A stretch of DNA of 39,345 nt, taken from positions 1 to 39,345 of the forward strand of contig DAOTTX010000438.1 in assembly GCA_034437515.1 (NCBI GenBank). Direction: 5' to 3'. Numbering within the stretch: position 1 is the stretch's first letter; each line of letters opens with the position of its first letter. The notes under the pieces were generated by a model, which was given only the letters and a program-made list of their open reading frames with translations, had not been told where the DNA came from and searched no databases. Positions 17,830 to 25,643 of the stretch are shown piece by piece. Origin of the DNA: DAOTTX01 sp034437515 (GTDB lineage: Bacteria > Chloroflexota > Anaerolineae > Aggregatilineales > Phototrophicaceae). A program made the translations under genes and the position numbers.

Positions 17830-19094
17830 GATGGCTTTACCCGGTAGAGTGTCTCACCAGCCTTCGGCACATAAAGCACGTCCTCTTTCTCTTGCTTCGC
17901 CCAAGCTACCGGATCAATCTGATGCGGATCTCGATACCCCAGCGCGAGCGTTTCACAGTCTGCCGCCGGAATCTTCGAGGCAAGAGTGACATCCAATCGA
18001 GGACGCTCAACCCCGTTCTCGTAAGTCCCACTCCCGCGGAGATGCGTACCATGCGCCAGCACCCCTAACGGCAAATGCTTGAAGCGATCCCACTGTTTAA
18101 GATAGTAATCGCGCACATGGTAACCGGCCTCATAGATGTACTTGCCATGCACATGACTGACCGTATCCAGATGAGGCGCATAGACGATAATTTCCCCACC
18201 GTCCGCGACCGCCGGTTCTAGCTTGTACATGGCTTTAGCCGCCGTCCACAGTTCATCGTACATCGGCGGCGCGGTGGAAAGCACCTGTGTGAACGGACGA
18301 TCTACCCAGACGATATGCCGTTGTGAAGACAGCTCAGCAGCAGCAGACCACGCGCTGAGATGATCCCCGATGAACAGCCCTGCCAACTTGTTTTGTACTA
18401 CCACCATGCTCACCAGCGTGACCGGCAGCGCAACAGCTTCGGCAGCCGCATGTATCAGGTCACGCACGGGTGTCTCTTTAACACCAATAGTGTTCAAGAT
18501 CGTCGCCAGTGCGCCGAGCCAATGACTGACGTTAATCATTTCCGGGCCGCTGATGCCGGGGAACAAGTATTTGGCACCGCCACTAAAACCGACCACCTCA
18601 TGTGGGAAGGTCGGACCGAGGATAATAAGATGGTCGTAGTCAAAGATACGGCGGTTGATGCGGATCGGTGTGTCATCACCGAGTGAAGGATGCCACAAAT
18701 CGCCGGCAATCTGCTGGATCTGTGCTTTTTCCAGCGTGCCGATTTGCGTCAGATTATCTGGATCTTCCCAGTTGTGATTCAACAGGCCGACGTGCCCGAA
18801 TGTGTCTTGATATTCCTGCGGTGTGATGCCAACCAGTTTGAATAACGCATCATCGCTCAGCGGCGGGTGCGTGCCGAGCGCGACCATGAAATCCAACCTC
18901 TGGGTATCACGGAGCACAGCCACCATTAACCGAAACAACAACGGGAGTGGGAGCGTGCGCGTATGATCCGGGATCAAAACAAGCACTCTTGCCTTATCAA
19001 AGTGACCTGCCAATCCGTCGGTGAGAGTCTGCTCGATCTGCGCCGTACTGAGGAAATCATCATTCGGTGCGACCTTTTGTGCGTTGATAGGCAT
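17826..19094 (-). CDS. LarA-superfamily nickel-pincer 2-hydroxyacid racemase/epimerase, possibly D-gluconate/D-mannonate 2-epimerase
   Basis: This 422-residue homologue of lactate racemase LarA carries the core of the nickel-pincer enzymes: DHTR at 43-46, His76 (LGTHPPLSD), His165 (FPHEVVGF), Lys175 (SGGAK) and His191 (NVSHWLGAL). The spacings 165-175-191 match the 174-184-200 spacing of the cofactor Lys and catalytic/Ni-binding His in Lactobacillus LarA. It should therefore bind the SCS-pincer cofactor and act by hydride transfer at a C2-OH. Lactate is an unlikely substrate: it sits between an SDR-type mannonate oxidoreductase and a gluconokinase, and D-mannonate and D-gluconate differ only at C2. 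LarA relatives with D-gluconate 2-epimerase activity are known. The cofactor genes larB, larC and larE are not in this window and must lie elsewhere. Confidence 0.8.
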   Translation of the reverse strand: MPINAQKVAPNDDFLSTAQIEQTLTDGLAGHFDKARVLVLIPDHTRTLPLPLLFRLMVAVLRDTQRLDFMVALGTHPPLSDDALFKLVGITPQEYQDTFGHVGLLNHNWEDPDNLTQIGTLEKAQIQQIAGDLWHPSLGDDTPIRINRRIFDYDHLIILGPTFPHEVVGFSGGAKYLFPGISGPEMINVSHWLGALATILNTIGVKETPVRDLIHAAAEAVALPVTLVSMVVVQNKLAGLFIGDHLSAWSAAAELSSQRHIVWVDRPFTQVLSTAPPMYDELWTAAKAMYKLEPAVADGGEIIVYAPHLDTVSHVHGKYIYEAGYHVRDYYLKQWDRFKHLPLGVLAHGTHLRGSGTYENGVERPRLDVTLASKIPAADCETLALGYRDPHQIDPVAWAKQEKEDVLYVPKAGETLYRVKPS

Positions 19095-19097
19095 GGA

Positions 19098-19916
19098 CTA
19101 TACTCCGCTATAAGCACTAAAGCCGCCGTCCACCGGTACCACAATCCCGGTGACGAAGCGACTCGCGTCACTCGCCAACCAGAGCAGCGTACCACTGAGA
19201 TCATCCGGCTGACCGAAGCGCGTCATGGGTGTGTGGTCGATGATCTGCTGCCCGCGCTCGGTCAGGGTATCATCTTCGTTCATCAGCAAGAAACGATTCT
19301 GCTCACCAAGGAAGAAGCCGGGTGCGATAGCGTTCACACGGATATTTGAGCTATGCTCACGCGCCATGGTCACCGCCAACCATTGGGTCAGATTGTTGAC
19401 GGCGGCTTTTGCGGCGGCATACCCGACGACACGGGTTAATGGCCGCATGGATGCCATCGAGCTGACATTGATAATCACCCCGCGCTCACGATCGGCCATC
19501 GCGGAGCCGAAAACTTGCGTTGGCATAATTGTCCCCATCAGGTTGAGATCAAACACCCATCGTAAGGCGTCCGGTGGCAGGTCAAAAAAGGTGCGCTCAC
19601 CGGGCATAGCGGTAGCCTCGGCACGGTTGCCACCGGCTGCGTTGACCAGAATATCCACACCGCCCCACTCACTTTGAACAGTCGCTTGTACAGACTGTAG
19701 CGAGTCTTTTTGTAGAACATCACAGCTAGCGGTCATCGCCTGACCACCGGCGCTCTGGATCGACTCCACCAGATCATCGGCTTGTTCGGCATGACGCGAG
19801 AGGATGACGACACGAGCACCGGCTGCTGCCAATGTCTGGCACATGGTCGTGCCAAGCGCACCGGTGCCGCCGGTTACGACAGCAACTTTATCATTCAGGT
19901 TGAAAAGGTCATTCAT
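19098..19916 (-). CDS. uxuB: SDR-type D-mannonate oxidoreductase (fructuronate reductase)
   Basis: This 272-residue short-chain dehydrogenase has the NAD(P)-binding glycine motif VTGGTGALG at 14-22, an NAAGG at 92-96, catalytic Ser152/153, Tyr166 and Lys170 (YAAAK). The segments FDLNLMGTIMPTQVFG, NLTQWLAVTMA, NAIAPGFFLGEQNR and the end PVDGGFSAYSGV are typical of SDR D-mannonate oxidoreductases such as Bacillus YjmF/UxuB, rather than the longer Escherichia coli UxuB. It would interconvert D-fructuronate and D-mannonate with NAD(P)H. It is the first gene of the leftward operon, 3 bases before the LarA homologue. Gluconate 5-dehydrogenase is the main alternative. Confidence 0.75.
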   Translation of the reverse strand: MNDLFNLNDKVAVVTGGTGALGTTMCQTLAAAGARVVILSRHAEQADDLVESIQSAGGQAMTASCDVLQKDSLQSVQATVQSEWGGVDILVNAAGGNRAEATAMPGERTFFDLPPDALRWVFDLNLMGTIMPTQVFGSAMADRERGVIINVSSMASMRPLTRVVGYAAAKAAVNNLTQWLAVTMAREHSSNIRVNAIAPGFFLGEQNRFLLMNEDDTLTERGQQIIDHTPMTRFGQPDDLSGTLLWLASDASRFVTGIVVPVDGGFSAYSGV

Positions 19917-20023
19917 GAAAATTTATCCAATCAATAGCTCTCTGTTTTGCCGAGCCGCAGGCTAGAACATGCGCTATATGAAATATCTCAGTCGCAAATC
20001 GACTCGATTGTCTGCCATACAAC

Positions 20024-20050
20024 TTGACATTAAGTTTAAGACATGTTAAT
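20024..20050 (+). promoter_or_regulatory. Candidate promoter of the GH88-kduD operon
   Basis: A perfect -35 box TTGACA (20024-20029) is followed, after a short 15-base spacer, by GTTAAT (20045-20050). The operator palindrome at 20061-20074 overlaps the predicted start, as expected for a repressor. A minus-strand promoter for the leftward operon may overlap it: TTGAAA in plus positions 20055-20060 and TAAACT in 20033-20038, 16-base spacer. Box matches are partial, so exact promoters are uncertain. Confidence 0.35.
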
Positions 20051-20060
20051 GTTGTTTCAA

Positions 20061-20074
20061 CTGGTACGTACCAG
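20061..20074. promoter_or_regulatory. Palindromic operator CTGGTACGTACCAG (site 1)
   Basis: This perfect 14-bp palindrome sits in the 208-bp gap between the divergent uxuB-like and GH88 genes. Its core GGTACGTACC recurs at 24039-24048 beside the gene for the GntR-LacI regulator. The central GTACGTAC equals the core of the Bacillus subtilis AraR operator, and AraR is also a GntR-LacI hybrid. A further TACCAG follows at 20079-20084. I infer that the regulator at 22850-24016 represses both divergent operons from here. Confidence 0.75.
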
Positions 20075-20124
20075 ATTATACCAGACGGAACCATGCCGTA
20101 CTACCTAACCGATAAGAGTATATC

Positions 20125-21270
20125 GTGACGACGAAGAACATTAACCTAAACCAGTTTACCGCGCTTCTCCCGGTAGTTGCCAGCCGCATCCGCCATAATT
20201 ATGCGGCTTACGATATGTTCTTCCCGGCCTATGGTAGCCCGACCCTGGATGGTGCCTATAAGCTGACTGCCAATCAAAATTGGCTGGCTGCGTTCTGGGC
20301 TGGCTTGTTATGGCTGGTTGCTAACCATGATGGTGACCCGGATGATGTCCATCATGCAACATCTTTACTGCCATCGTTTATCAAGCGTTTGAACGATAAC
20401 ACACGTCTCAACCATGATCTGGGTTTCTTGTTCACGTTGAGTGCGCGTGCTCAATGGCAATACACGGCTGATCCAATCGCGTACAAAACCGCCATACGAG
20501 CGGCGGATGTCCTGCTGGGGCGTTTTCGTCCGACGGGCAAATTCATCCAGGCATGGGATGACGAGGACAATCGTGATGAAAGTGGACGCTTTATTATCGA
20601 CTGCATGATGAATCTGCCTTTGTTGTACTGGGCTAGCCGAGAAACCGGACAGCCGGAATACGCTCAGGCAGCGACCGCTCACGCGCACACCTCCGCCCGT
20701 TATCTGCTGAGTGACGACGGTAGCAGCTACCACACGTTCTATCTCAATGCAGACACTGGCGAACCAATCGGCCCGAAGACGCACCAGGGTTACGCAGACG
20801 ACTCGCTGTGGTCACGCGGTCAGGGATGGGCCATTTATGGCTTTACGATGGCTTACGAATGGACACAAGAGCCGACCTTTTTACAAGCGGCTCAATCGGC
20901 GGCACACCGCTACCTAGCCGAGGTTACGACCGATGCCATTGCTCCCTGGGATTTCCGTCTACCAGCGGATGCTACCGCGTATCCAGATAGTTCAGCGGAC
21001 GCCATCGCTGCCGGTGGTTTGCTCCGTCTAGCGAAAGCCACCGATGACCCAACCTATCGCAAAAATGCCGAAAGCCGCTTGCGCGTGTTGATTGAAAAAG
21101 CCTTCGATACCCGATCAGGGGTTCAAGGGTTGCTCCTACACGGGAGCCAGCATGTTCCACATGGCTACGGTGTTGATACTTATACAATTTTTGGCGACTT
21201 CTTCTTTTTGGAAGCGGTCATGACATTACTAAACGCAGCTCCCGACTTCTGGGGACCACACGCAAAGTGA
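20125..21270 (+). CDS. GH88 unsaturated glucuronyl hydrolase
   Basis: This 381-residue (alpha/alpha)6-barrel hydrolase starts at a GTG. Asp98 (NHDLGF) and Asp159 (IIDCMMNLPLLYWAS) correspond to the catalytic pair Asp88/Asp149 of Bacillus UGL, with the same 61-residue spacing. GYADDSLWSRGQGWAIYGF and the late GDFFFLEAV are further family signatures. GH88 enzymes hydrate the C4-C5 double bond of the unsaturated uronate left by a polysaccharide lyase, which releases it as 4-deoxy-L-threo-5-hexosulose uronate. No signal peptide is present, so it acts in the cytoplasm on imported oligosaccharides. It heads the operon with the isomerase and KduD that metabolise its product. GH105 is the nearest alternative, but the motifs favour GH88. 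Confidence 0.9.
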   Translation: MTTKNINLNQFTALLPVVASRIRHNYAAYDMFFPAYGSPTLDGAYKLTANQNWLAAFWAGLLWLVANHDGDPDDVHHATSLLPSFIKRLNDNTRLNHDLGFLFTLSARAQWQYTADPIAYKTAIRAADVLLGRFRPTGKFIQAWDDEDNRDESGRFIIDCMMNLPLLYWASRETGQPEYAQAATAHAHTSARYLLSDDGSSYHTFYLNADTGEPIGPKTHQGYADDSLWSRGQGWAIYGFTMAYEWTQEPTFLQAAQSAAHRYLAEVTTDAIAPWDFRLPADATAYPDSSADAIAAGGLLRLAKATDDPTYRKNAESRLRVLIEKAFDTRSGVQGLLLHGSQHVPHGYGVDTYTIFGDFFFLEAVMTLLNAAPDFWGPHAK

Positions 21271-21280
21271 GGATGATTTA

Positions 21281-22093
21281 ATGACTTATTTTACCAGCTT
21301 AAAGACTGAGTCCGGCGTTAACTCGCTCAATACTAACCCATGCAACCTGCTCGATTTCCAACTCGTAGTTCTGGAAGACGGTCAATCCGTCGATGGGAAC
21401 ACGGGTGATCGGGAAGTGCTGGCGGTCTTGCTCGGCGGGAAGGCGACCGTCACCGCCGGTAAGCAGACCTTCGAGCGCGTCGGCGGACGTCCGAATGTGT
21501 TTTCAGGCAATGCACACAGTGTTTATCTACCCACCGGCACAGATTATACGTTGACCGGTGTCGGCAAAGTGGAAATCGCGCTGGTTAGTGCGCCGAGTGA
21601 CCTGCAAACCGAGCCGTATGTCATCCAGCCGGAGCAGGTTGCAAATGGACGCTGGGGAGCGGCCAACTTTAGCCGGAACTTTCGCAAGATCCTGACTAAA
21701 GACAGCCAACCGGATCTCCCGGCACAGCGGTTGATCGTCGGTGAAACGTTCACACCGAGCGGCAACTGGAGCACCTACCCGGCCCACAAGCATGAAACAG
21801 AAGAAGGCAGCGAGGCCTTCCACGAAGAGATGTATTTCTTCAAAATCTCTCCGGCGAACGGCTTTGGCGTGGTCCGGCATTATGGTGATGGTTACGAGGA
21901 CAATCACACGGTACGCGACAACACTATCCTGATGATGCCGCATGGCTATCACACCTACGTCGGCGCACCGGGCTTCAACTCCTATTATTTATGGTTCCTG
22001 GCGGGCGAGCATCGCAACCAGGGTGTCTCGGCAGACCCGGATACGGGTTGGGTCAACAACACCGTACCGATGTTGCGCGATCTAGGCCACTAA
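21281..22093 (+). CDS. IolB/KduI-family cupin isomerase, probable uronate ketol-isomerase
   Basis: This 270-residue bicupin of the KduI/IolB family carries the metal-site pattern His169-x-His171 (AHKHETEE), Glu183 (HEEMYFF) and His224 (HGYHTYV). GETFTPSGNWSTYPAHKHE and YYLWFLAGEHR are closer to IolB (5-deoxy-glucuronate isomerase of inositol breakdown) than to classic KduI. However, no inositol gene is nearby. It lies 10 bases after GH88 and 3 bases before kduD, exactly where KduI (5-dehydro-4-deoxy-glucuronate isomerase) is expected. I infer that it isomerises 4-deoxy-5-hexosulose uronate to the 2,5-diketo form used by KduD. Assignment of substrate is by context only. Confidence 0.8.
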   Translation: MTYFTSLKTESGVNSLNTNPCNLLDFQLVVLEDGQSVDGNTGDREVLAVLLGGKATVTAGKQTFERVGGRPNVFSGNAHSVYLPTGTDYTLTGVGKVEIALVSAPSDLQTEPYVIQPEQVANGRWGAANFSRNFRKILTKDSQPDLPAQRLIVGETFTPSGNWSTYPAHKHETEEGSEAFHEEMYFFKISPANGFGVVRHYGDGYEDNHTVRDNTILMMPHGYHTYVGAPGFNSYYLWFLAGEHRNQGVSADPDTGWVNNTVPMLRDLGH

Positions 22094-22096
22094 ACG

Positions 22097-22861
22097 ATGA
22101 CCGTACTCGACCTATTCGACCTGAGCGGCAAAGTCGCACTCGTCACCGGCACAGATCGCGGGCTGGGGCAAGGGATGGCCCTGGCCCTGGCGGAAGCCGG
22201 AGCCGATGTTGCCGGTATCGGGATCAGCGATGGTGATGAAACCGGCAGCATGATCCGTGAAATGGGTCGCCGGTATTTTTATCAACGTGTTGATCTGATA
22301 CAGGCGAGCATTGCCGATCTGGAAACAGCCGTCAATGCGATTATCACCGAATTGGGACACCTCGATATTCTGGTGAACAACGCCGGTATCATCCGACGGA
22401 CACCCGCGCTGGAATTCAGCGAAAGTGACTGGGACGATGTGTTGCAGATCAACCTGAAAGCGGTGTTTTTTCTGTCGCAGGCCGCCGCCCGTGCCATGCA
22501 AGCGGAGGGCGGCAAGATTATTAGTGTCGCTTCGATGCTGTCGTATCAGGGCGGGATCACGGTGCCCTCTTACACCGCGTCCAAGCACGGTGTGATAGGG
22601 ATCACCCGCGCACTGGCAAACGAGCTTGCCGGGCAGAACATTAATGTAAACGCGATCGCTCCCGGTTATATGGTGACAGATAATACCACCGCGCTTCGGG
22701 CGGATGAAGCCCGTAACGAGGCGATCCTGGGACGCATCCCGGCGGGGCGTTGGGGTACACCTGACGATTTGAAGGGTGTGGTCGTTTTCCTGGCTTCTGC
22801 CGCCAGCGATTATCTGAACGGCAGTACTATTCCGGTAGACGGTGGTTGGTTAGCCCGTTGA
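22097..22861 (+). CDS. kduD: 2-dehydro-3-deoxy-D-gluconate 5-dehydrogenase
   Basis: This 254-residue SDR oxidoreductase opens with LFDLSGKVALVTG and the cofactor motif TGTDRGLG (17-24). NNAGI, Ser in VASM, Tyr159 and Lys163 (YTASK), and NVNAIAPGYM follow, with the end STIPVDGGWLAR. These are the usual KduD features. KduD reduces 2,5-diketo-3-deoxygluconate with NADH to 2-keto-3-deoxygluconate (KDG). It is the third gene of the GH88 operon. Its last 12 bases overlap the end of the convergent regulator gene. KDG kinase and KDPG aldolase, needed to finish the route, are not in the window. Confidence 0.88.
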   Translation: MTVLDLFDLSGKVALVTGTDRGLGQGMALALAEAGADVAGIGISDGDETGSMIREMGRRYFYQRVDLIQASIADLETAVNAIITELGHLDILVNNAGIIRRTPALEFSESDWDDVLQINLKAVFFLSQAAARAMQAEGGKIISVASMLSYQGGITVPSYTASKHGVIGITRALANELAGQNINVNAIAPGYMVTDNTTALRADEARNEAILGRIPAGRWGTPDDLKGVVVFLASAASDYLNGSTIPVDGGWLAR

Positions 22862-24016
22862 GAATGCGGCGGTCGAGGCACGAGGGATGAACGTCGCTGG
22901 CAGACGCAACACCTCGCCCCGCGATACATCTCCGGTCAGGCGTTTGAGCAAAATTTCAGCACTGTGCTGACCAATCGCCTCACCGGGTAATGCAAAAGTG
23001 GAAATTGGGACTTCGAAATGACGAACGGTAATCAGATTATCAACCGAGATCAACGAGACATCCTGTGGGATGGCGCGACGCAACTCACGCAATGCTTTAT
23101 ATGCGCCCATCGCAACGATGTCGTTGAAACAGAAGATCGCGGTTGGCTGCGGCAGATTATTGGCATGATCCGACGTGCCCCAGATTTGGTAAACCGCTTC
23201 ATGCGCCGGGTTGACCAGATGCTCACGCGGCGTACCGCTGGCGGTCGTGTCGTTCGGGTGCGGCTCCTCCGAGAGCTGATAAATATGCGGCGGCAGACCG
23301 GCCTCCCGCATGGCTCGCTGATAACCAGCAGCACGATCGTACCCGGTGCTGTAATCCAACAAGCCGAGATGGACAATATGACGATGACCCAATTCAATAA
23401 GATGATGTGTCGCTTGATAGCCAATCGCTTCGTTATCGGTCGTGACGACATCTATGCCCTTCGTCGAGACGTCACGACCGATAAACACCAGCGGAACATT
23501 GCCCCGGCGCAGCCGGTCAAGCACACGACTGATGTCACCGTATCGTGGCGGGGTGATCGCCAGCGCGATCACATTTTGCGCCAGCAATTCATCTACAACC
23601 TGGCTCAGCGTATCGGCGTTTTCACCATGCAGAGCCATTACCAAACTATAACCCGATTGGCGAATGCCCAAATTAAAAGCGGCGGTCAACTGCGGATAGA
23701 AAAAATTGAAGTTCGGGCTGGACGTAATCAACCCGATCAAACCGGACGCTTGCAGTTTTGTCGGCACTTCGAGGACGAAAGTTCCGGTTCCAGCGACACT
23801 CTGCAAAAATCCGTCCTGGATAAGCGAATTCACCGCCTGGCGTACCGTCGCTCGGCTGACGCCAAAATATTTCTTCATCGAACGTTCACTGGGCAATGTT
23901 TCGCCCGGCTTCAGCGTGCCATCCATGATCTGCGCGCGGATCGCCTCGCGCAGTTTGTGATGCAAGGGAGCAGGTGTGATGGATTGAACCATCACTTTAA
24001 TGCGTTCGATGTCCAT
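22850..24016 (-). CDS. GntR-LacI hybrid transcriptional repressor (AraR-like)
   Basis: This 388-residue regulator has two domains. Residues about 15-82 are a GntR-type winged helix (IMDGTLKPGETLPSERSMKK, then SRATVRQAVNSL and GTGTFV). Residues about 90-385 are a LacI/GalR-type periplasmic-binding-fold effector domain (GLITSSPNFNFFYPQLTAAF, ELGHRHIVHLG, FCFNDIVAMGAYKALRE, SVDN). This is the AraR arrangement, in which a sugar releases the repressor from DNA. Palindromes with GTACGTAC lie 21 bases upstream of its own start (24038-24049) and between the catabolic operons (20061-20074). Autoregulation and control of the whole locus are therefore likely. The inducer is probably an imported uronate or a catabolic intermediate. 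Confidence 0.88.
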   Translation of the reverse strand: MDIERIKVMVQSITPAPLHHKLREAIRAQIMDGTLKPGETLPSERSMKKYFGVSRATVRQAVNSLIQDGFLQSVAGTGTFVLEVPTKLQASGLIGLITSSPNFNFFYPQLTAAFNLGIRQSGYSLVMALHGENADTLSQVVDELLAQNVIALAITPPRYGDISRVLDRLRRGNVPLVFIGRDVSTKGIDVVTTDNEAIGYQATHHLIELGHRHIVHLGLLDYSTGYDRAAGYQRAMREAGLPPHIYQLSEEPHPNDTTASGTPREHLVNPAHEAVYQIWGTSDHANNLPQPTAIFCFNDIVAMGAYKALRELRRAIPQDVSLISVDNLITVRHFEVPISTFALPGEAIGQHSAEILLKRLTGDVSRGEVLRLPATFIPRASTAAFSTG

Positions 24017-24037
24017 GTAATTTCCTGAAAAGCATAC

Positions 24038-24049
24038 CGGTACGTACCG
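24038..24049. promoter_or_regulatory. Palindromic operator CGGTACGTACCG (site 2)
   Basis: This perfect 12-bp palindrome shares the 10-bp core GGTACGTACC with the site at 20061-20074. It lies in the 148-bp gap between the regulator gene and the divergent transporter operon. A further half-site GGTACGG follows at 24052-24058, so a second dimer could bind next to it. It should mediate autorepression and repression of the transporter. Confidence 0.75.
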
Positions 24050-24164
24050 ATGGTACGGAGTAAAGTCATATTCGTCAAGTGATGAGAAGGAGGGTCTATC
24101 AAGTCGAAACGTGTCATTGATTGTTTGTATATTTTGATCGAATAATTACAAAAAGGATTGTCCA

Positions 24165-25580
24165 ATGAAAAAGTTTACTTTGTTCCTCGTAATAGGGCTT
24201 CTGCTATTGAGCGTCTCTAGCGTGCTCTCTCAAGAAGAAGTGACGCTCCAGGTCACGAGCTGGTCAGCCGAGCAGCAGGAATTCTACGAAGAAGCGGTTG
24301 CTGAATTTGAGGCCGAGTATCCCGAAATCAATGTGGAATGGGAAACGCTCGAACAGAGTGCCTACCGCGAATCGATGCCATTACGCTTCCAGAGCGGGGA
24401 TGCTCCGGACATCTTCTTCTGGCTGGGTGCTAACCGTGTGTTGACCATGGCAGAACTGCTCGACCAGGATTGGATCGGCCCGTTAGCCCCTGAAGGTACC
24501 GACACCAGCGAGTGGATGGAACGCTGGCCTGAAGGTTCCTTCGCCGAAGGCATCAATCTGGTAGACGGCACCCCCTACTCTTTCCCCTTCAATGACAACA
24601 AGATCTGGGGCGCAGGGTACATGTACATGAACACCGATGTATGGGAAGCCGCTGGCCTGGACGTCAACGACCCACCACAAACCCGCAGTGAATTGCTGGA
24701 AGCCTGCCGCACCATCGTGGAAGAAACCGGTGTGTTCTGCATGGCTGTGCCGCTGGACGGCAACCAACTTCAGCGCACCTGGTACCCGCTGGCTGGTATG
24801 GCGATGAGTGACCAGTTCTTCGATATTCAGACCGGGCGCTATGCCATTGATGACCCTCGCCTGCTGGACACGTTCGAATACATCCAAACCTTCTTTGAAG
24901 AAGACCTGGTCGTCCCCGGCTTTAACGATCAAACCTTCTCACGCGGTGCGTTTGCCAACGGTCAGGCCGCTGTCTACTTCGACGGTGCATGGATGCCAAG
25001 CGTCTTCCGCAACAGCTATGACTTCGAAAACGTCGCCGCTGCTGCGCCGCCTATCCCGGACGAAGGCCGCACCGGCTCCCTGGCACAGACCTACTCCGAA
25101 AACAAGTTCTACGTCAGCAGCCAGACCGAATATCCTGAAGAAGCATGGCTGTTCATCGAGTTCATGACCCGCCCCGATGGCTTCTTCGCCCGTGAATACC
25201 TGGCGCGTGGCTTCGGGACCCTGGCTTACGCCGATAACGCCGAATACATCGAAGATCCGGTTTTCCAGGATGTCATCGAGATCGCCAACGAACAAGATAT
25301 CCGCGTGCTCTTCCCCGAACCGGTCGTCGAATGCCCTGATCTGGTCACTTCCGAAGCATTGATCGAGGCAGAAAACATCCGCCGCAACTGGGAATTCGAG
25401 GAAATGTCACTGGCGCTCAGTGAAGGCAATGACTTCGCCGATACCGCCCAGGAAATCGCAGCAGAGAAGAACCGTGTCTTCCTGGAGACCCTGGAAGAAG
25501 AGGGCTTTGACCCGGCCTGCTACGCCTTCCCAGATTTCAACTTTACCGAAGCATTCGACACGGCGAACTACGATAACTAA
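24165..25580 (+). CDS. ABC transporter sugar-binding protein (family 1, CUT1)
   Basis: This 471-residue exported solute-binding protein has a Sec signal (MKKFTLFLVIGLLLLSVSSV, cleaved near LSQ/EEV). Family 1 features follow: VTSWSAEQQEFYEEAVAEFE, YPEINVEW, a GDAPDIFFWLG segment and FANGQAAVYFDGAWMP. It would capture an oligosaccharide and deliver it to the two permeases downstream. There is no lipobox cysteine in the signal region, which is unusual if the cell has no outer membrane to retain the protein. Its position beside uronate genes suggests unsaturated or saturated uronic-acid oligosaccharides as ligand. A gene for the ATPase subunit is absent and may be shared from elsewhere. Confidence 0.9.
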   Translation: MKKFTLFLVIGLLLLSVSSVLSQEEVTLQVTSWSAEQQEFYEEAVAEFEAEYPEINVEWETLEQSAYRESMPLRFQSGDAPDIFFWLGANRVLTMAELLDQDWIGPLAPEGTDTSEWMERWPEGSFAEGINLVDGTPYSFPFNDNKIWGAGYMYMNTDVWEAAGLDVNDPPQTRSELLEACRTIVEETGVFCMAVPLDGNQLQRTWYPLAGMAMSDQFFDIQTGRYAIDDPRLLDTFEYIQTFFEEDLVVPGFNDQTFSRGAFANGQAAVYFDGAWMPSVFRNSYDFENVAAAAPPIPDEGRTGSLAQTYSENKFYVSSQTEYPEEAWLFIEFMTRPDGFFAREYLARGFGTLAYADNAEYIEDPVFQDVIEIANEQDIRVLFPEPVVECPDLVTSEALIEAENIRRNWEFEEMSLALSEGNDFADTAQEIAAEKNRVFLETLEEEGFDPACYAFPDFNFTEAFDTANYDN

Positions 25581-25598
25581 TTTCAACCCATAAGTTCT

Positions 25599-25627
25599 GT
25601 GGGGTGGTGTTCGTTACACCACCCCAC
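25599..25627 (+). promoter_or_regulatory. Intergenic hairpin between binding-protein and permease genes
   Basis: A perfect 12-bp stem, GTGGGGTGGTGT at 25599-25610 with ACACCACCCCAC at 25616-25627, encloses the 5-nt loop TCGTT. No T-run follows, so it is not a classical terminator. Placed 18 bases after the binding-protein stop, it probably protects the upstream mRNA end or weakens read-through. Either would make the binding protein more abundant than the membrane subunits. Confidence 0.75.
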
Positions 25628-25643
25628 ACGCGAGGAGCCTATC

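Noticed and set aside
23018..24028. 336-codon plus-strand frame opposite the GntR-LacI regulator
   Set aside because: Long but lies entirely opposite a regulator with clear domains and operators; no family similarity.
24117..24146. TTGATT and AATAAT as a promoter for the transporter operon
   Set aside because: The start point would leave only about 12 nt before the ATG and overlap the ribosome site; too doubtful to list.
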